Of a DNA stretch of 64,000 nucleotides, positions 36,042 through 44,242 are shown in pieces. The stretch is from Nitrospira sp. (GTDB lineage: Bacteria > Nitrospirota > Nitrospiria > Nitrospirales > Nitrospiraceae). The number at the start of each line of letters is the position of its first letter. The stretch's first letter is position 1. The stretch is from contig BQWY01000001.1 of the NCBI GenBank assembly GCA_036984305.1, positions 1,757,501-1,821,500 of the forward strand, given 5' to 3'. The position numbers were made by a program, and so were the translations under genes. Under the pieces are notes generated by a model that worked only from the letters and a program-made list of their open reading frames with translations, did no database searches and was not told the DNA's origin.

Positions 36042-36656
36042 TCAGTAGTAGTAGGAAAAGCCGGCAAACGGCAAACTCGCATTCAGCCCTAGGTTCGGGA
36101 CATTCGTCCCGGCATTGCTGATGTGATGGAACCGGTACCCCACGTTCAGGGCGGCCTGCTTGCTGAAGAACCAGGAGAGGCCGAATCCTGCCGTGAGGAT
36201 AAAATTAAATTCGGAATCTTCTTCCTTGATCTTGATCTGATTCGTGAGGTCGGTCCAAAACGGCCCTCCCGCAAACTCGAAGTAAGGCCGGAAACGCTCG
36301 GATACCAGGAAGGTCCACTTGAGCTTCGGGGTGAAGCCCAGGCCGTGGGAGACCACCGGTTCCAGGAATTCGAGGTAGACCACCTCGGCCCCGATGGCCA
36401 GCTGTCCCCGGTACCAACCCGAGCCAACCGGATCGGTGAGCGTGATGGTCCAGGATGGCATGACGGCGGGACCGGACTGTTTGGTGGAGTGTAGATCCGT
36501 GAGCCTGTGAGGCAACAGGTAGCCGGCGGTCAAGCTCAACTCTTGTGTGCCCATGCGAAATCCAGGTCCGTCAGCAGCCTCTTCGGCTTGTGCGATCCAG
36601 GCCTGACCTCCGAACAGTAGCGATGGCAGGAGCAGCAGAAGGACCAGATAAGGCAT
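36042..36656 (-). CDS. PagL-like lipid A deacylase, outer membrane
   Basis: 204 residues from ATG 36656 with AGGA 5 bases upstream. A signal peptide (MPYLVLLLLLPSLLFGGQA, cleaved near IAQAEE) precedes an 8-strand-type beta barrel ending in aromatic GFSYYY. The motif YRFHHISNAG near 175-183 matches the His-x-Ser active site of PagL/acyloxyacyl hydrolase proteins, which remove the 3-O acyl chain of lipid A. It remodels the outer leaflet and is unlikely to be a peptide enzyme. It is the first gene of this minus-strand train. Confidence 0.8.
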   Translation of the reverse strand: MPYLVLLLLLPSLLFGGQAWIAQAEEAADGPGFRMGTQELSLTAGYLLPHRLTDLHSTKQSGPAVMPSWTITLTDPVGSGWYRGQLAIGAEVVYLEFLEPVVSHGLGFTPKLKWTFLVSERFRPYFEFAGGPFWTDLTNQIKIKEEDSEFNFILTAGFGLSWFFSKQAALNVGYRFHHISNAGTNVPNLGLNASLPFAGFSYYY

Positions 36657-36819
36657 TGATATCCTGTGAGGTCTCTTAGACGAGGGTATCCGCAGGATGA
36701 GGTGCTTCTCCAAACTGTAGCAGAGGATTAGAATCTGTCCAGGGCGGCGGGCCGGTCTATGAGGAGGCCACGCCAGATCAGGTCATCACCGGCAGGGAGC
36801 ACTGGCAGGTTGCGCTAAC

Positions 36820-37608
36820 CTATACCTGGGCGCCAGGAGGAGCCTGGTGTTCGCCACGGAGTTGCGCGAGCCTGGCACGGTCGTCTGCGAGGTGTGGTAG
36901 GCGGTAACGGAGACCGATTTGGACGACACGTTCGAGACACCGCAAAGCAGTCATTCGATCCGCGCGCCGCTCGTACAGGTCCGCGAGGACGCGTAGGACC
37001 GCAGCTTCGCTTGGCTCATTCCCCAATTTAATAAAGTGTTCGGAGGCATTGTTCAAGCATCGCTCTGCATTTAGCCACTGGTCCAAACTAAGGAATGTCT
37101 TCCCCAGTTGGCTGTACGTCATCGCCAGGCCGTCTTCGTCTCCTACGGCGCGGTGGCAGTCCAAGGCGCGGTGAAAATGTTCGATCGCTTTCTGCCCGTC
37201 CCCCTGGTTCGCTTCCAACAGGCCGAGATTGGCATAGAGCGCACCGAGCACGCGGTACTCTTCGAGCGGCTGGATCATTGCCAAGGCTTCGAGATAGTAG
37301 GCGCGTGCCGCCTCCACTTCGTGGACTTCCTTCTTGATGTTGCCAAGGTTGATGAGGGTTTGGGCTATGGCAAGCTGGTCTTGACGCTCCCGTTGGATAA
37401 CCAGCAGTTCTCGATAGCAGCCTACGGCATCGTCGTAGGCGCCGCTCATGGCCAGCACGTTTCCCAAATTGCCGAGCGTTTCCGTGAGTGCCGTCGGATC
37501 GTGAGCGGCCCGGTCCGACGCCTCGGCTTTACGATACCACGCGAGGGCTTGGACGAGATCCCCGCGATGCAGATAGATGCTTCCCCGATGTCTTGCCTCG
37601 TCGGACAT
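36820..37608 (-). CDS. tetratricopeptide-repeat protein
   Basis: 262 residues composed of at least five TPR units of about 34-40 residues: for example YLHRGDLVQALAWYRKAEAS, LGNVLAMSGAYDDAVGCYRE, YANLGLLEANQGDGQKAIEH and SQLGKTFLSLDQWLNAERCL. No signal peptide or enzymatic domain is seen, so it should be a cytosolic scaffold. It lies 163 bp upstream of the PagL-like gene on the same strand. Partner unknown. Confidence 0.85.
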   Translation of the reverse strand: MSDEARHRGSIYLHRGDLVQALAWYRKAEASDRAAHDPTALTETLGNLGNVLAMSGAYDDAVGCYRELLVIQRERQDQLAIAQTLINLGNIKKEVHEVEAARAYYLEALAMIQPLEEYRVLGALYANLGLLEANQGDGQKAIEHFHRALDCHRAVGDEDGLAMTYSQLGKTFLSLDQWLNAERCLNNASEHFIKLGNEPSEAAVLRVLADLYERRADRMTALRCLERVVQIGLRYRLPHLADDRARLAQLRGEHQAPPGAQV

Positions 37609-37825
37609 GATGCCAGCTTACTCGGAGCTCTTGGTGGCGTCCAGCGGGCGGCTTGTATGGTAGAAAGCGGCTTGCTATCGTGCGCAAGTCACAACAATGT
37701 ACGCGCCGTGCGTCGGTGCCGGTGACGAGATCGTCTCACAATTGCTCAACCTCGCCGGGGTAGAATGGGTGTCTCGAACACGGTCGGCAACTTTTTTGAG
37801 ATAGAAGATAGAAACAGCCTTTTCC

Positions 37826-38458
37826 ATGGCTTCTGCCTTTGCACATGCCGTTGCCGCGACGGCGCTCGGAACCCTCATGGGAGTGCCATGGCGTTTGTGG
37901 GGAGTGTTGAGTCTTGGAGTGATCTGCGCCATCGTCCCCGATCTGGATTCCGTTGGCTTTTGGTTTGGAATTCCCTATGAGCATCCGCTCGGACACCGAG
38001 GACTGTCCCATTCGATTGTCTTCGCCGCGTTTATGAGTTGGTGCCTGGTGCGGTTCGGTTTCCGGGATCGCTCACGAGGCGAGCAGCACCGGTTAGGATG
38101 GTTCCTCTTCTTGGCGACGGCTTCGCATGGGGTCTTGGATGCCATGACCAATGGTGGGCTTGGTGTAGCGTTCTTCGCCCCCTTCGACAATACACGTTAC
38201 TTTTTTTCGTTTCGTCCCATCGAAGTGTCGCCGCTCGAGCCGCAGAAGTTTTTCACCCGGCGCGGAGTAGGAATTCTGGCGACGGAGGTGGTATGGGTCG
38301 GGATCCCGTCGGTGGCGGTCATGCTGGGTGTGACGATGTGGCGCCGGCGATGTGCCAGGATGGCTCAAACCTCCAGCGTCATCCAAGACCTCGGTGTCCG
38401 ACGCGTCACAGAATCAGCGAGCCCCGCCGCGGGGGCCAGCGAGAAGAGCAACAATTAG
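37826..38458 (+). CDS. membrane metal-dependent hydrolase-like protein (YdjM/DUF457)
   Basis: 210 residues with four membrane helices. The N-terminus MASAFAHAVAATALG, then DLDSVGFWFGIPYEHPLGHRGLSHSI and the later ATASHGVLDAMTNGGLG provide the conserved His/Asp residues of the LexA-induced YdjM/DUF457 family, predicted to bind metal at the membrane. The function is not established. Its 3' end overlaps a convergent gene by 4 bp. Confidence 0.82.
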   Translation: MASAFAHAVAATALGTLMGVPWRLWGVLSLGVICAIVPDLDSVGFWFGIPYEHPLGHRGLSHSIVFAAFMSWCLVRFGFRDRSRGEQHRLGWFLFLATASHGVLDAMTNGGLGVAFFAPFDNTRYFFSFRPIEVSPLEPQKFFTRRGVGILATEVVWVGIPSVAVMLGVTMWRRRCARMAQTSSVIQDLGVRRVTESASPAAGASEKSNN

Positions 38459-38886
38459 TCGCCGCCCTTTGGTGTGTCGCGTCGAAATTCGGCCTCGAGT
38501 TCGTCTTCGTCGGATAGCCCGAGCCCTTCTCGGAACGATCGTCGGAGCGTATGGACTTGTTCCCGACTTCGGTCTGGGGCATCCTGTTCGCTGAGGGCAA
38601 GGAATTGATCGCACAATCGGGCGCCAAGCGCGAAGTACTCCGGCACCGTCTGCTCCGTGACCTGTTGCCAGGAGATGTAGACGAGAAACTCCTGATAGGC
38701 GGAAGCCTGAGGATATGCCTGACCGAGGGTCACCAGTTGGTGATAGGCCCGGCTGGCTTCAGGACCGGCGCTGGCCGAAAACGTCGCCTCCAGTTCTTCG
38801 GCTTCTTCCCACCGATCACCGAGTTCCTCACGAGTGCGGCATCGCTGAAAGGCAAGTTGGGCTTCGAGGGCGGGATCGAAATTCAT
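38455..38886 (-). CDS. hypothetical soluble protein
   Basis: 143 residues from ATG 38886 (MNFDPALEAQLAFQRCRTRE). It is helical and acidic, with EELGDRWEEAEELEATFSAS and a C-terminal ELEAEFRRDTPKGGD; no signal peptide, membrane helix or known domain. It is divergent from the SagB-type gene and may share its promoter region (38887-39071). Confidence 0.6.
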   Translation of the reverse strand: MNFDPALEAQLAFQRCRTREELGDRWEEAEELEATFSASAGPEASRAYHQLVTLGQAYPQASAYQEFLVYISWQQVTEQTVPEYFALGARLCDQFLALSEQDAPDRSREQVHTLRRSFREGLGLSDEDELEAEFRRDTPKGGD

Positions 38887-39071
38887 CGTCACTGATCGTA
38901 CAGAGCGAGTCCGTCCGACATCAATGCCACACGCGAGGCCATTGCGCCCGTACCCTGCCAGTCTAGGCAGACTCACATGCTCCGTCAACTGCCATGCCGC
39001 CCGAAAGAAGACAGACTTATGCATTTACATTCAGAAGAATCGACGGCTAGACTCTGGTCGAAGGAGCATGA

Positions 39072-40805
39072 ATGAGCGAACAGTCGTCATCGCCCAGGGC
39101 TTCCAGGCGTTCGGTGGGCCTGTCACCCATCGACCGTGTGAAACGCTATCACCAGGAGACCAAGCACGAATTCATGCGCTATGCGCGATCGCTTGGATTC
39201 TTGGATTGGGCCAACCAACCCGATCCGTTTCGCCGGTACATCGGGACACCCCTCCATCGATTGCCACTGCTTCCGGAGGAGCAGGGGGAAGAGCCCAAGT
39301 ACGACGACCTCTATGTGCCGGGCCGAATCCAGCCCCGGCCGGTCACGATCCACTCGCTGTCTCGCTTCCTGGAATATGCGCTGTCGATTACGGCCTGGAA
39401 GCAAGCGGGCGAAGTCCGATGGGCCTTGCGCAGCAATCCCTCGAGTGGAAATCTGCATCCCACGGAGGGATATGTGTTGGTGCGTTCCGTGAAGGGGTTG
39501 GCATCTGATCCAGCGCTCTATCACTACGCTCCCAAGGAGCACGGTCTCGAACGTCGTGCGCTCATCCCGAATTCGGTGGGTGAAGATCTGTTCAGGTTGC
39601 TACCTGAGGAGAGTTTTTTATTCGGGCTAAGCTCGATCTACTGGCGCGAGGCCTGGAAGTATGGTGAGCGGGCGTTTCGCTACTGCCATCACGACGTCGG
39701 GCACGCGCTGGGCAGCGCGCGTCTTGCCGCCGCGGCGCTGGGGTGGCGATTGGTGATACTGTCCGGTCTCACCTCCGAGCAGGTGAACGCGGTGTTGGGT
39801 GTCGAGCGAGCCGAGGATTATTCAGATTCGGAGCGAGAACATGGCGACTGCCTGGCTGTGGTGTGGCCGGATCGCGCTCCTCGAGATGGGTATAGAGTAC
39901 CAACGACCCTGCCGGGCGACGCAATCATGAAATTCGGCGCGTGTGCATGGCAGGGGAAAGCCAATCGTCTGAGCGTCGACGAGCCCTTGACGTGGGACAT
40001 TATCGATGACGTCGCGGAAGTGGTCGTCCAAACGCACCCTGCCTCCGGTTCTGTCATCGTTCGTTCCCGACCTCCCCTCCGAGAGGAGGTGCCGGTTCGG
40101 TCGGTGAGCGCGCATCAGGTCATCCATCAGCGACGGAGCGCCGTGGCCTTCGATGGCCGGAGTTCGATCAGTGTCGAGCTGTTCTATCGGATGCTGTGGC
40201 GGGTCATGCCGGTGGGCCCGGAGTCATACGTCGATCGCTCACCACCGTGGGACTTAGGTTTTTTCGAGCCACGCGTGCATCTCATACTCTTCGTGCATCT
40301 GGTAGATGGACTGACGCCGGGACTGTATTGTCTGGTGCGCGATGCGGAGAAGGTGCCGCTGCTCAAGGGGACGATGACACCGACGTTCACCTGGGAAGTC
40401 CCCTCCCGATGTCCGGCGTCGCTTCCGTTCTATCGATTGGCCGAGGGCGATGCGCGACGCGTGGCGGCGCAAGTGAGCTGTCATCAGGACATCGCCGGAG
40501 CAAGCGCCTTTTCGCTTGGGATGCTCGCGGAGTTTGACGGTCCGTTGCAGCAGGAAGGTCCCGGGCTCTATCCTCGGCTATTCTGGGAATGCGGAGTGAT
40601 TGGACAGGTGCTGTACCTGGAGGCGGAAGCGGCGGATGTACGGGCAACCGGGATCGGATGTTTTTTCGACGATCCCGTGCATGAAGTGGTCGGCCTCCAG
40701 GATGCGCGATTTCAATCTTTGTATCACTTCACCGTCGGAGGCGCGGTGGACGACGCGCGATTAACGACACTCCCCCCGTATCCGGACGAGGCTCATACGT
40801 CCTGA
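39072..40805 (+). CDS. SagB/ThcOx-type double nitroreductase-domain protein
   Basis: 577 residues in two nitroreductase-fold halves. The first (about 80-310) has NPSSGNLHPTEGYVLVRS, the FMN-site signature of SagB-type dehydrogenases, and HDVGHALGSARLAAAALGW. The second (about 350-570) has HQRRSAVAFDGR, GVIGQVLYLEAEAADVRATG and a GCFFDD segment. SagB homologues oxidise thiazolines in RiPPs, but tandem-domain versions are common without a cyclodehydratase and their role is unknown. No YcaO gene is present here. It is followed by an unknown gene 27 bp later. Confidence 0.82.
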   Translation: MSEQSSSPRASRRSVGLSPIDRVKRYHQETKHEFMRYARSLGFLDWANQPDPFRRYIGTPLHRLPLLPEEQGEEPKYDDLYVPGRIQPRPVTIHSLSRFLEYALSITAWKQAGEVRWALRSNPSSGNLHPTEGYVLVRSVKGLASDPALYHYAPKEHGLERRALIPNSVGEDLFRLLPEESFLFGLSSIYWREAWKYGERAFRYCHHDVGHALGSARLAAAALGWRLVILSGLTSEQVNAVLGVERAEDYSDSEREHGDCLAVVWPDRAPRDGYRVPTTLPGDAIMKFGACAWQGKANRLSVDEPLTWDIIDDVAEVVVQTHPASGSVIVRSRPPLREEVPVRSVSAHQVIHQRRSAVAFDGRSSISVELFYRMLWRVMPVGPESYVDRSPPWDLGFFEPRVHLILFVHLVDGLTPGLYCLVRDAEKVPLLKGTMTPTFTWEVPSRCPASLPFYRLAEGDARRVAAQVSCHQDIAGASAFSLGMLAEFDGPLQQEGPGLYPRLFWECGVIGQVLYLEAEAADVRATGIGCFFDDPVHEVVGLQDARFQSLYHFTVGGAVDDARLTTLPPYPDEAHTS

Positions 40806-40832
40806 AGCCGAACGAAAAGAAGCGAGCTGATC

Positions 40833-41681
40833 ATGTTCAAAATCAAGAAGAAAACTCCGTCAGCAAAGCTGCCTGTCCTTTACAACATCATCGAAGATTA
40901 CACGGAACACGATGCGCCGGGTAACGTGACGGTGTGCGCGATGACGCAACCCGAGGACGCCGCCGGACACGCCAAGGTCTTGGCCGAGAGTTACGAGGTG
41001 CCACTCGAAGAGATGACCGAGTTGCTCTCGCACGGAGGTGTCTATCAGTACCCGCAGGAAGGGAGCCTGATCACACGTGGGTTGTTCGTCTGTCGGGTCG
41101 ATCCGGATGAACAGCAGCCGAAGCATTCGTGGGTGCTGGACCTGATGCAATTCAGCGAGGCGGAGCAACTCGCGCGCTCCCAATCGATCCCACTGGCTGA
41201 GGCGGCCGCTCGTGTGTTCTACCGCTCGCTTCCGTCCGACTTACAGCGCCGTCTGGAAGAAAAGAATCTTGGATTAGACTACGGGAAACTCGACCGCTCC
41301 GTCGCGAAATGGGGAGACATCAAATTCATTGATTTTCGAAAGGATTGGTCTCCATACTTCAAGCGATTGTGTATCATGCCGGATGGGGAAATGATCGAAA
41401 CCGGCGGCTTGAAAGAGTTTGCCGAACTCCATGATGTGGCCGAAACGCGGGCACGGACGTTATTGGAGCAAGGCGGCATTTTGGAGGTCGATGGCGAGGT
41501 CTTGGCCTGCCAGATTATAAACAATCAACCCGCTGTCGCTCGATTCAATGCCGCGCAATATACCAAGGCCAAGGCGCTCGTGGAGGAGAAGGGGTTGCAT
41601 ATCATGGATGCGCTCAGCGAAGTGGGGTTGAGCGATCCTCGGATGATGCGCGCGCTCCGCCGGCGTGAACTGCAGAACTGA
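40833..41681 (+). CDS. conserved-looking hypothetical protein paired with nitroreductase
   Basis: 282 residues, soluble, without signal peptide. MFKIKKKTPSAKLPVLYNII starts the protein; KLDRSVAKWGDIKFIDFRKD and LKEFAELHDVAETRARTLLE follow, the last resembling a helix-turn-helix-like segment. There is no recognisable catalytic motif. The 27-bp spacing from the SagB-type gene makes a two-gene operon with it, which suggests a shared process, but I cannot name it. Confidence 0.6.
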   Translation: MFKIKKKTPSAKLPVLYNIIEDYTEHDAPGNVTVCAMTQPEDAAGHAKVLAESYEVPLEEMTELLSHGGVYQYPQEGSLITRGLFVCRVDPDEQQPKHSWVLDLMQFSEAEQLARSQSIPLAEAAARVFYRSLPSDLQRRLEEKNLGLDYGKLDRSVAKWGDIKFIDFRKDWSPYFKRLCIMPDGEMIETGGLKEFAELHDVAETRARTLLEQGGILEVDGEVLACQIINNQPAVARFNAAQYTKAKALVEEKGLHIMDALSEVGLSDPRMMRALRRRELQN

Positions 41682-41751
41682 GGGCAGATCTCAAAACACT
41701 CTGATGGACACAAGCTGGCACACATCAGCCGATCGGTCGCCGATGCGATTC

Positions 41752-42324
41752 TCACTCAGTTCGTGATTCGTTGTTGGACAGAACGGGGAGAGGGCGTCGT
41801 TGGTCTGGGCTGGTCGCCGATATGCGGCGAGTCACGTAGAGGGACCATGCACCGCCCAGAAGGGAACCGATGCCGTTCACGACGATATCGGTTGTGGCCG
41901 GAGAGCGATTGTGAGAGTACACCTGAAACAATTCGATGCCCGTTGAGACGAGTAATCCGGTGATCGCAATAACTCTCAGCGGGTGAGCCGTCCCTGCCAG
42001 TCCAGCTCGTGGCTGCGCATAGCCCAACGGCAAGAACAGCAGCAGATTTTGTCCAAGGTCCAGGAAATACTCGGTCCAGGAACCGTACCGATAAAACGGA
42101 ATCCACTTCACGAGCATCCAGTGGGAGTGCCCGACAAACACATTGGAGTAGACGGTGGTGGCGCAGAGGATGACTACCAACCAGATACACCAGAGCAGTT
42201 GCCACGCGTGACGGCTCAAGCTGAATGATATCAAAGAAATGGGAAGCGGTGCCCCAGGTCTCTCGAGCGCATTGCTAGTGGAGGGAGTCGTCGGAATCGT
42301 CGGACTGGACACTGTCAGATTCAC
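41752..42324 (-). CDS. VanZ-like membrane protein
   Basis: 190 residues from GTG 42324, which overlaps the TGA of the upstream lipoprotein gene (GTGA). It has about four to five membrane helices and VanZ-family motifs: KWIPFYRYGSWTEYFLDLGQNLLLFLPLGY and TGIELFQVYSHNRSPATTDI, then VNGIGSLLGG. VanZ proteins give low-level teicoplanin resistance in one enterococcal case; most members are of unknown function. The long upstream extension to 42504 is not used because of the coupled GTG. Confidence 0.8.
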   Translation of the reverse strand: MNLTVSSPTIPTTPSTSNALERPGAPLPISLISFSLSRHAWQLLWCIWLVVILCATTVYSNVFVGHSHWMLVKWIPFYRYGSWTEYFLDLGQNLLLFLPLGYAQPRAGLAGTAHPLRVIAITGLLVSTGIELFQVYSHNRSPATTDIVVNGIGSLLGGAWSLYVTRRISATSPDQRRPLPVLSNNESRTE

Positions 42325-42659
42325 CCATTGTAAAGGCTGGGTGTGCCAACGATGCCGCGTGGGATGACCTGATTCGTGCCGATGCAGACGTACCCTTTGA
42401 CGAATGGCCACAAGAGCGCATCGCCGAACAGGGAGCCCTTCACGTCCGTCGAACGCAGCAACATGCCGGACTTCACGGCTTCCTCTTGGAGGGTCTGCTC
42501 GCATCCACTGGCCGTGTAGGCACTTTCCTGGATCAGGATCGGTTCGCCGGTCTGGCTGTGAAGCATCATGGAGGACGGCCCACAGGCCACCAGACTGCTC
42601 GCAAGGAGCACCGCGATCGCCAGCCCGCGTCCGATACTATTGAGGTGCATTGTTGTCAT
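42321..42659 (-). CDS. small hypothetical lipoprotein
   Basis: 112 residues from ATG 42659. The signal peptide (MTTMHLNSIGRGLAIAVLLA) ends in lipobox LVACGPSS. The rest includes GEPILIQESAYTASGCEQTL and KGYVCIGTNQVIPRGIVG. Two cysteines in the mature part could form a disulphide. It is coupled to the VanZ-like gene by the GTGA overlap. No functional domain recognised. Confidence 0.65.
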   Translation of the reverse strand: MTTMHLNSIGRGLAIAVLLASSLVACGPSSMMLHSQTGEPILIQESAYTASGCEQTLQEEAVKSGMLLRSTDVKGSLFGDALLWPFVKGYVCIGTNQVIPRGIVGTPSLYNG

Positions 42660-42699
42660 TATCCGCACGGGTTCCGGAGCCTCTGTCCTCGCACTGGCG

Positions 42700-42981
42700 T
42701 TAGGCGTGTTCCGGCGCTCGGTGCCACGCTCGAAGGATTCGATCGCGATCAAACGTCAAAGACCAGATGCTGCATGTTCCAGGAAGAAGGCAGTCCTCGT
42801 ACAACCATACAGTCAGCCCTCCATCCTTCATCGCTCTCTGGTCGGGTCGTCCGAGGTCCTCTTGAATTTGCTGTTGCGTGGCCTTGCCGATCTGTTCATC
42901 AAGGTATGCGGCCCGTCCGTAACCACAGGCGGATAGGACAAGTGTACCACCGAGCACTGCCCACCGCATAAGTCCTTGCAT
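42700..42981 (-). CDS. small lipoprotein, SmpA/BamE-like
   Basis: 93 residues starting MQGLMRWAVLGGTLVLSACG, with lipobox LSAC. The mature part GKATQQQIQEDLGRPDQRAM followed by WLYEDC and SLTFDRDRILRAW has the GxTxxqIxxxLGxP pattern of the SmpA/BamE-like fold. It may sit at the outer membrane. Co-oriented with the next lipoprotein (41 bp gap) and VanZ-like gene. Confidence 0.6.
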   Translation of the reverse strand: MQGLMRWAVLGGTLVLSACGYGRAAYLDEQIGKATQQQIQEDLGRPDQRAMKDGGLTVWLYEDCLLPGTCSIWSLTFDRDRILRAWHRAPEHA

Positions 42982-43152
42982 GAGCGTGAGCTTATGTGGC
43001 CGGTACCCCTATGTCAAGCGCGGTCAGCAGTCCATCGTTGCCAGGATTTGGAAGGCGGACGCATAGGATACTCAATCCTGTCCGACACTCGGCTAGGAAC
43101 TCCACTTCGATCGGGGGAGCTGTGCCCGACGCGACGCCATGGAGCGGAGAGA

Positions 43153-44235
43153 TGTATGGGGTCAGGACATGTGAGACGGCGGGCGGTGAGTGGGATGATG
43201 CGCAAGATATGCGGCGGGTGTCAAATAGCCGAGCGCCTGATGGGGCCGGATGTGATCATACGGGTCCTCCCAGTCCCGTTGGGCAGCCCGCAGCGTGGGG
43301 AGGTCCAGTTCGCCCGCGTACGATTCAAAGAATTCTTCGGTGTGGGTCCGATTGGCGCGTTCCACCGCCCCATTGAGCTTGGGAGAGCGCGGCGGGAGGA
43401 CGAAGAGCCGAATGCCCTCCTGCTGACAGGCCTGCTCAAAGGCCGCGGCGAACTCACTGCCGCCATCGACTTGAATGGCCCGGATAGGCACGGGCATCCG
43501 CCGTTGTAGCGTGGCGAGGAACTGGGGGGCCGTGACGCTGGTCGCCCGTCGATACGTTTCGAACACATCCCAACGGGAGATCACGTCACGGGCCGTGAAC
43601 GGTTTGAGGATGAGGCCTGGCAGGGGGCGCACATCCAACGTATCGACTTGGACCAAGTTGCCAGGAGCCGTGACGGCGTACGCGCGGGGTTTTCGAATCG
43701 CATAGGGACGAGCGCCCCGCCGCCGACATGAAGTGGAGATCGCCGGCCGCGAGGGCTCGACGAGCTGCCCAGTGGCGCGCAGCCGGGCCAGTACCCGATC
43801 GATGGTTTTGGCCGACAGGTGGAGCCCCTCGTGCCGCAGTACGATCCGCAACTTCTCCCGCCCCCAGCGAGGATATTGCTGACGCAGCTGACAGAGGCGG
43901 GCCACAACGGCGGGGGGAGTCTGCGGCTGGCGAATCTGGCGTGGCCGCCGTGACCGCGCCTCGAGGCTTCTCAGATCCGCCGCCTGATAGCGGCGACGCC
44001 AGCGATACAGGGAGGCGCGGGAGAGGCCAAACACCTGGACCACCAAGCGCCAGTCTCCGGTCGGCTGCCATACCGTCACGGCCTGCAGCCGAGTCCGGGC
44101 CGCCTGCGACAGCTCTGGCCCTAGCGCCTGGCTGACCCGACGGAAGGAACGAGGGAGTTGACGAAGTTGCATGCTCACCTCCGGGTGAGGCCCGTTGTAG
44201 CAAAACTTCGTCTCACATGTATCTGACCCTATTCA
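43153..44235. mobile_element. IS481-family insertion sequence
   Basis: About 1.08 kb bounded by imperfect inverted repeats sharing GGGTCAG-ACATGTGAGACG (left at 43153-43180, right at 44209-44235). It contains one transposase gene that runs almost to both ends. A 5-bp GAGAG lies on both sides (43147-43151 and 44236-44240) and may be the target duplication, though it is low complexity. The insertion abuts the truncated ATPase gene at 44243. Confidence 0.85.
43162..44178 (-). CDS. IS481-type transposase
   Basis: 338 residues. N-terminal helix-turn-helix (VVQVFGLSRASLYRWRRRYQ, then YPRWGREKLRIVLRHEGLH) and a C-terminal RNase H-like rve domain with DDE residues: Asp in VQVDTLDVRPLPG, Asp in IRAIQVDGGSEF, and Glu in GAVERANRTHTEEFFE. 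It moves the surrounding IS. No frameshift; the gene looks intact. Start may be the second ATG (MQLRQLPRSF). Confidence 0.92.
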   Translation of the reverse strand: MSMQLRQLPRSFRRVSQALGPELSQAARTRLQAVTVWQPTGDWRLVVQVFGLSRASLYRWRRRYQAADLRSLEARSRRPRQIRQPQTPPAVVARLCQLRQQYPRWGREKLRIVLRHEGLHLSAKTIDRVLARLRATGQLVEPSRPAISTSCRRRGARPYAIRKPRAYAVTAPGNLVQVDTLDVRPLPGLILKPFTARDVISRWDVFETYRRATSVTAPQFLATLQRRMPVPIRAIQVDGGSEFAAAFEQACQQEGIRLFVLPPRSPKLNGAVERANRTHTEEFFESYAGELDLPTLRAAQRDWEDPYDHIRPHQALGYLTPAAYLAHHPTHRPPSHMS

Positions 44236-44242
44236 GAGAGCA

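Noticed and set aside
39072-40805. RiPP azoline dehydrogenase role for the SagB-type protein
   Set aside because: No YcaO cyclodehydratase or precursor is adjacent, so the peptide-modification role is not claimed.
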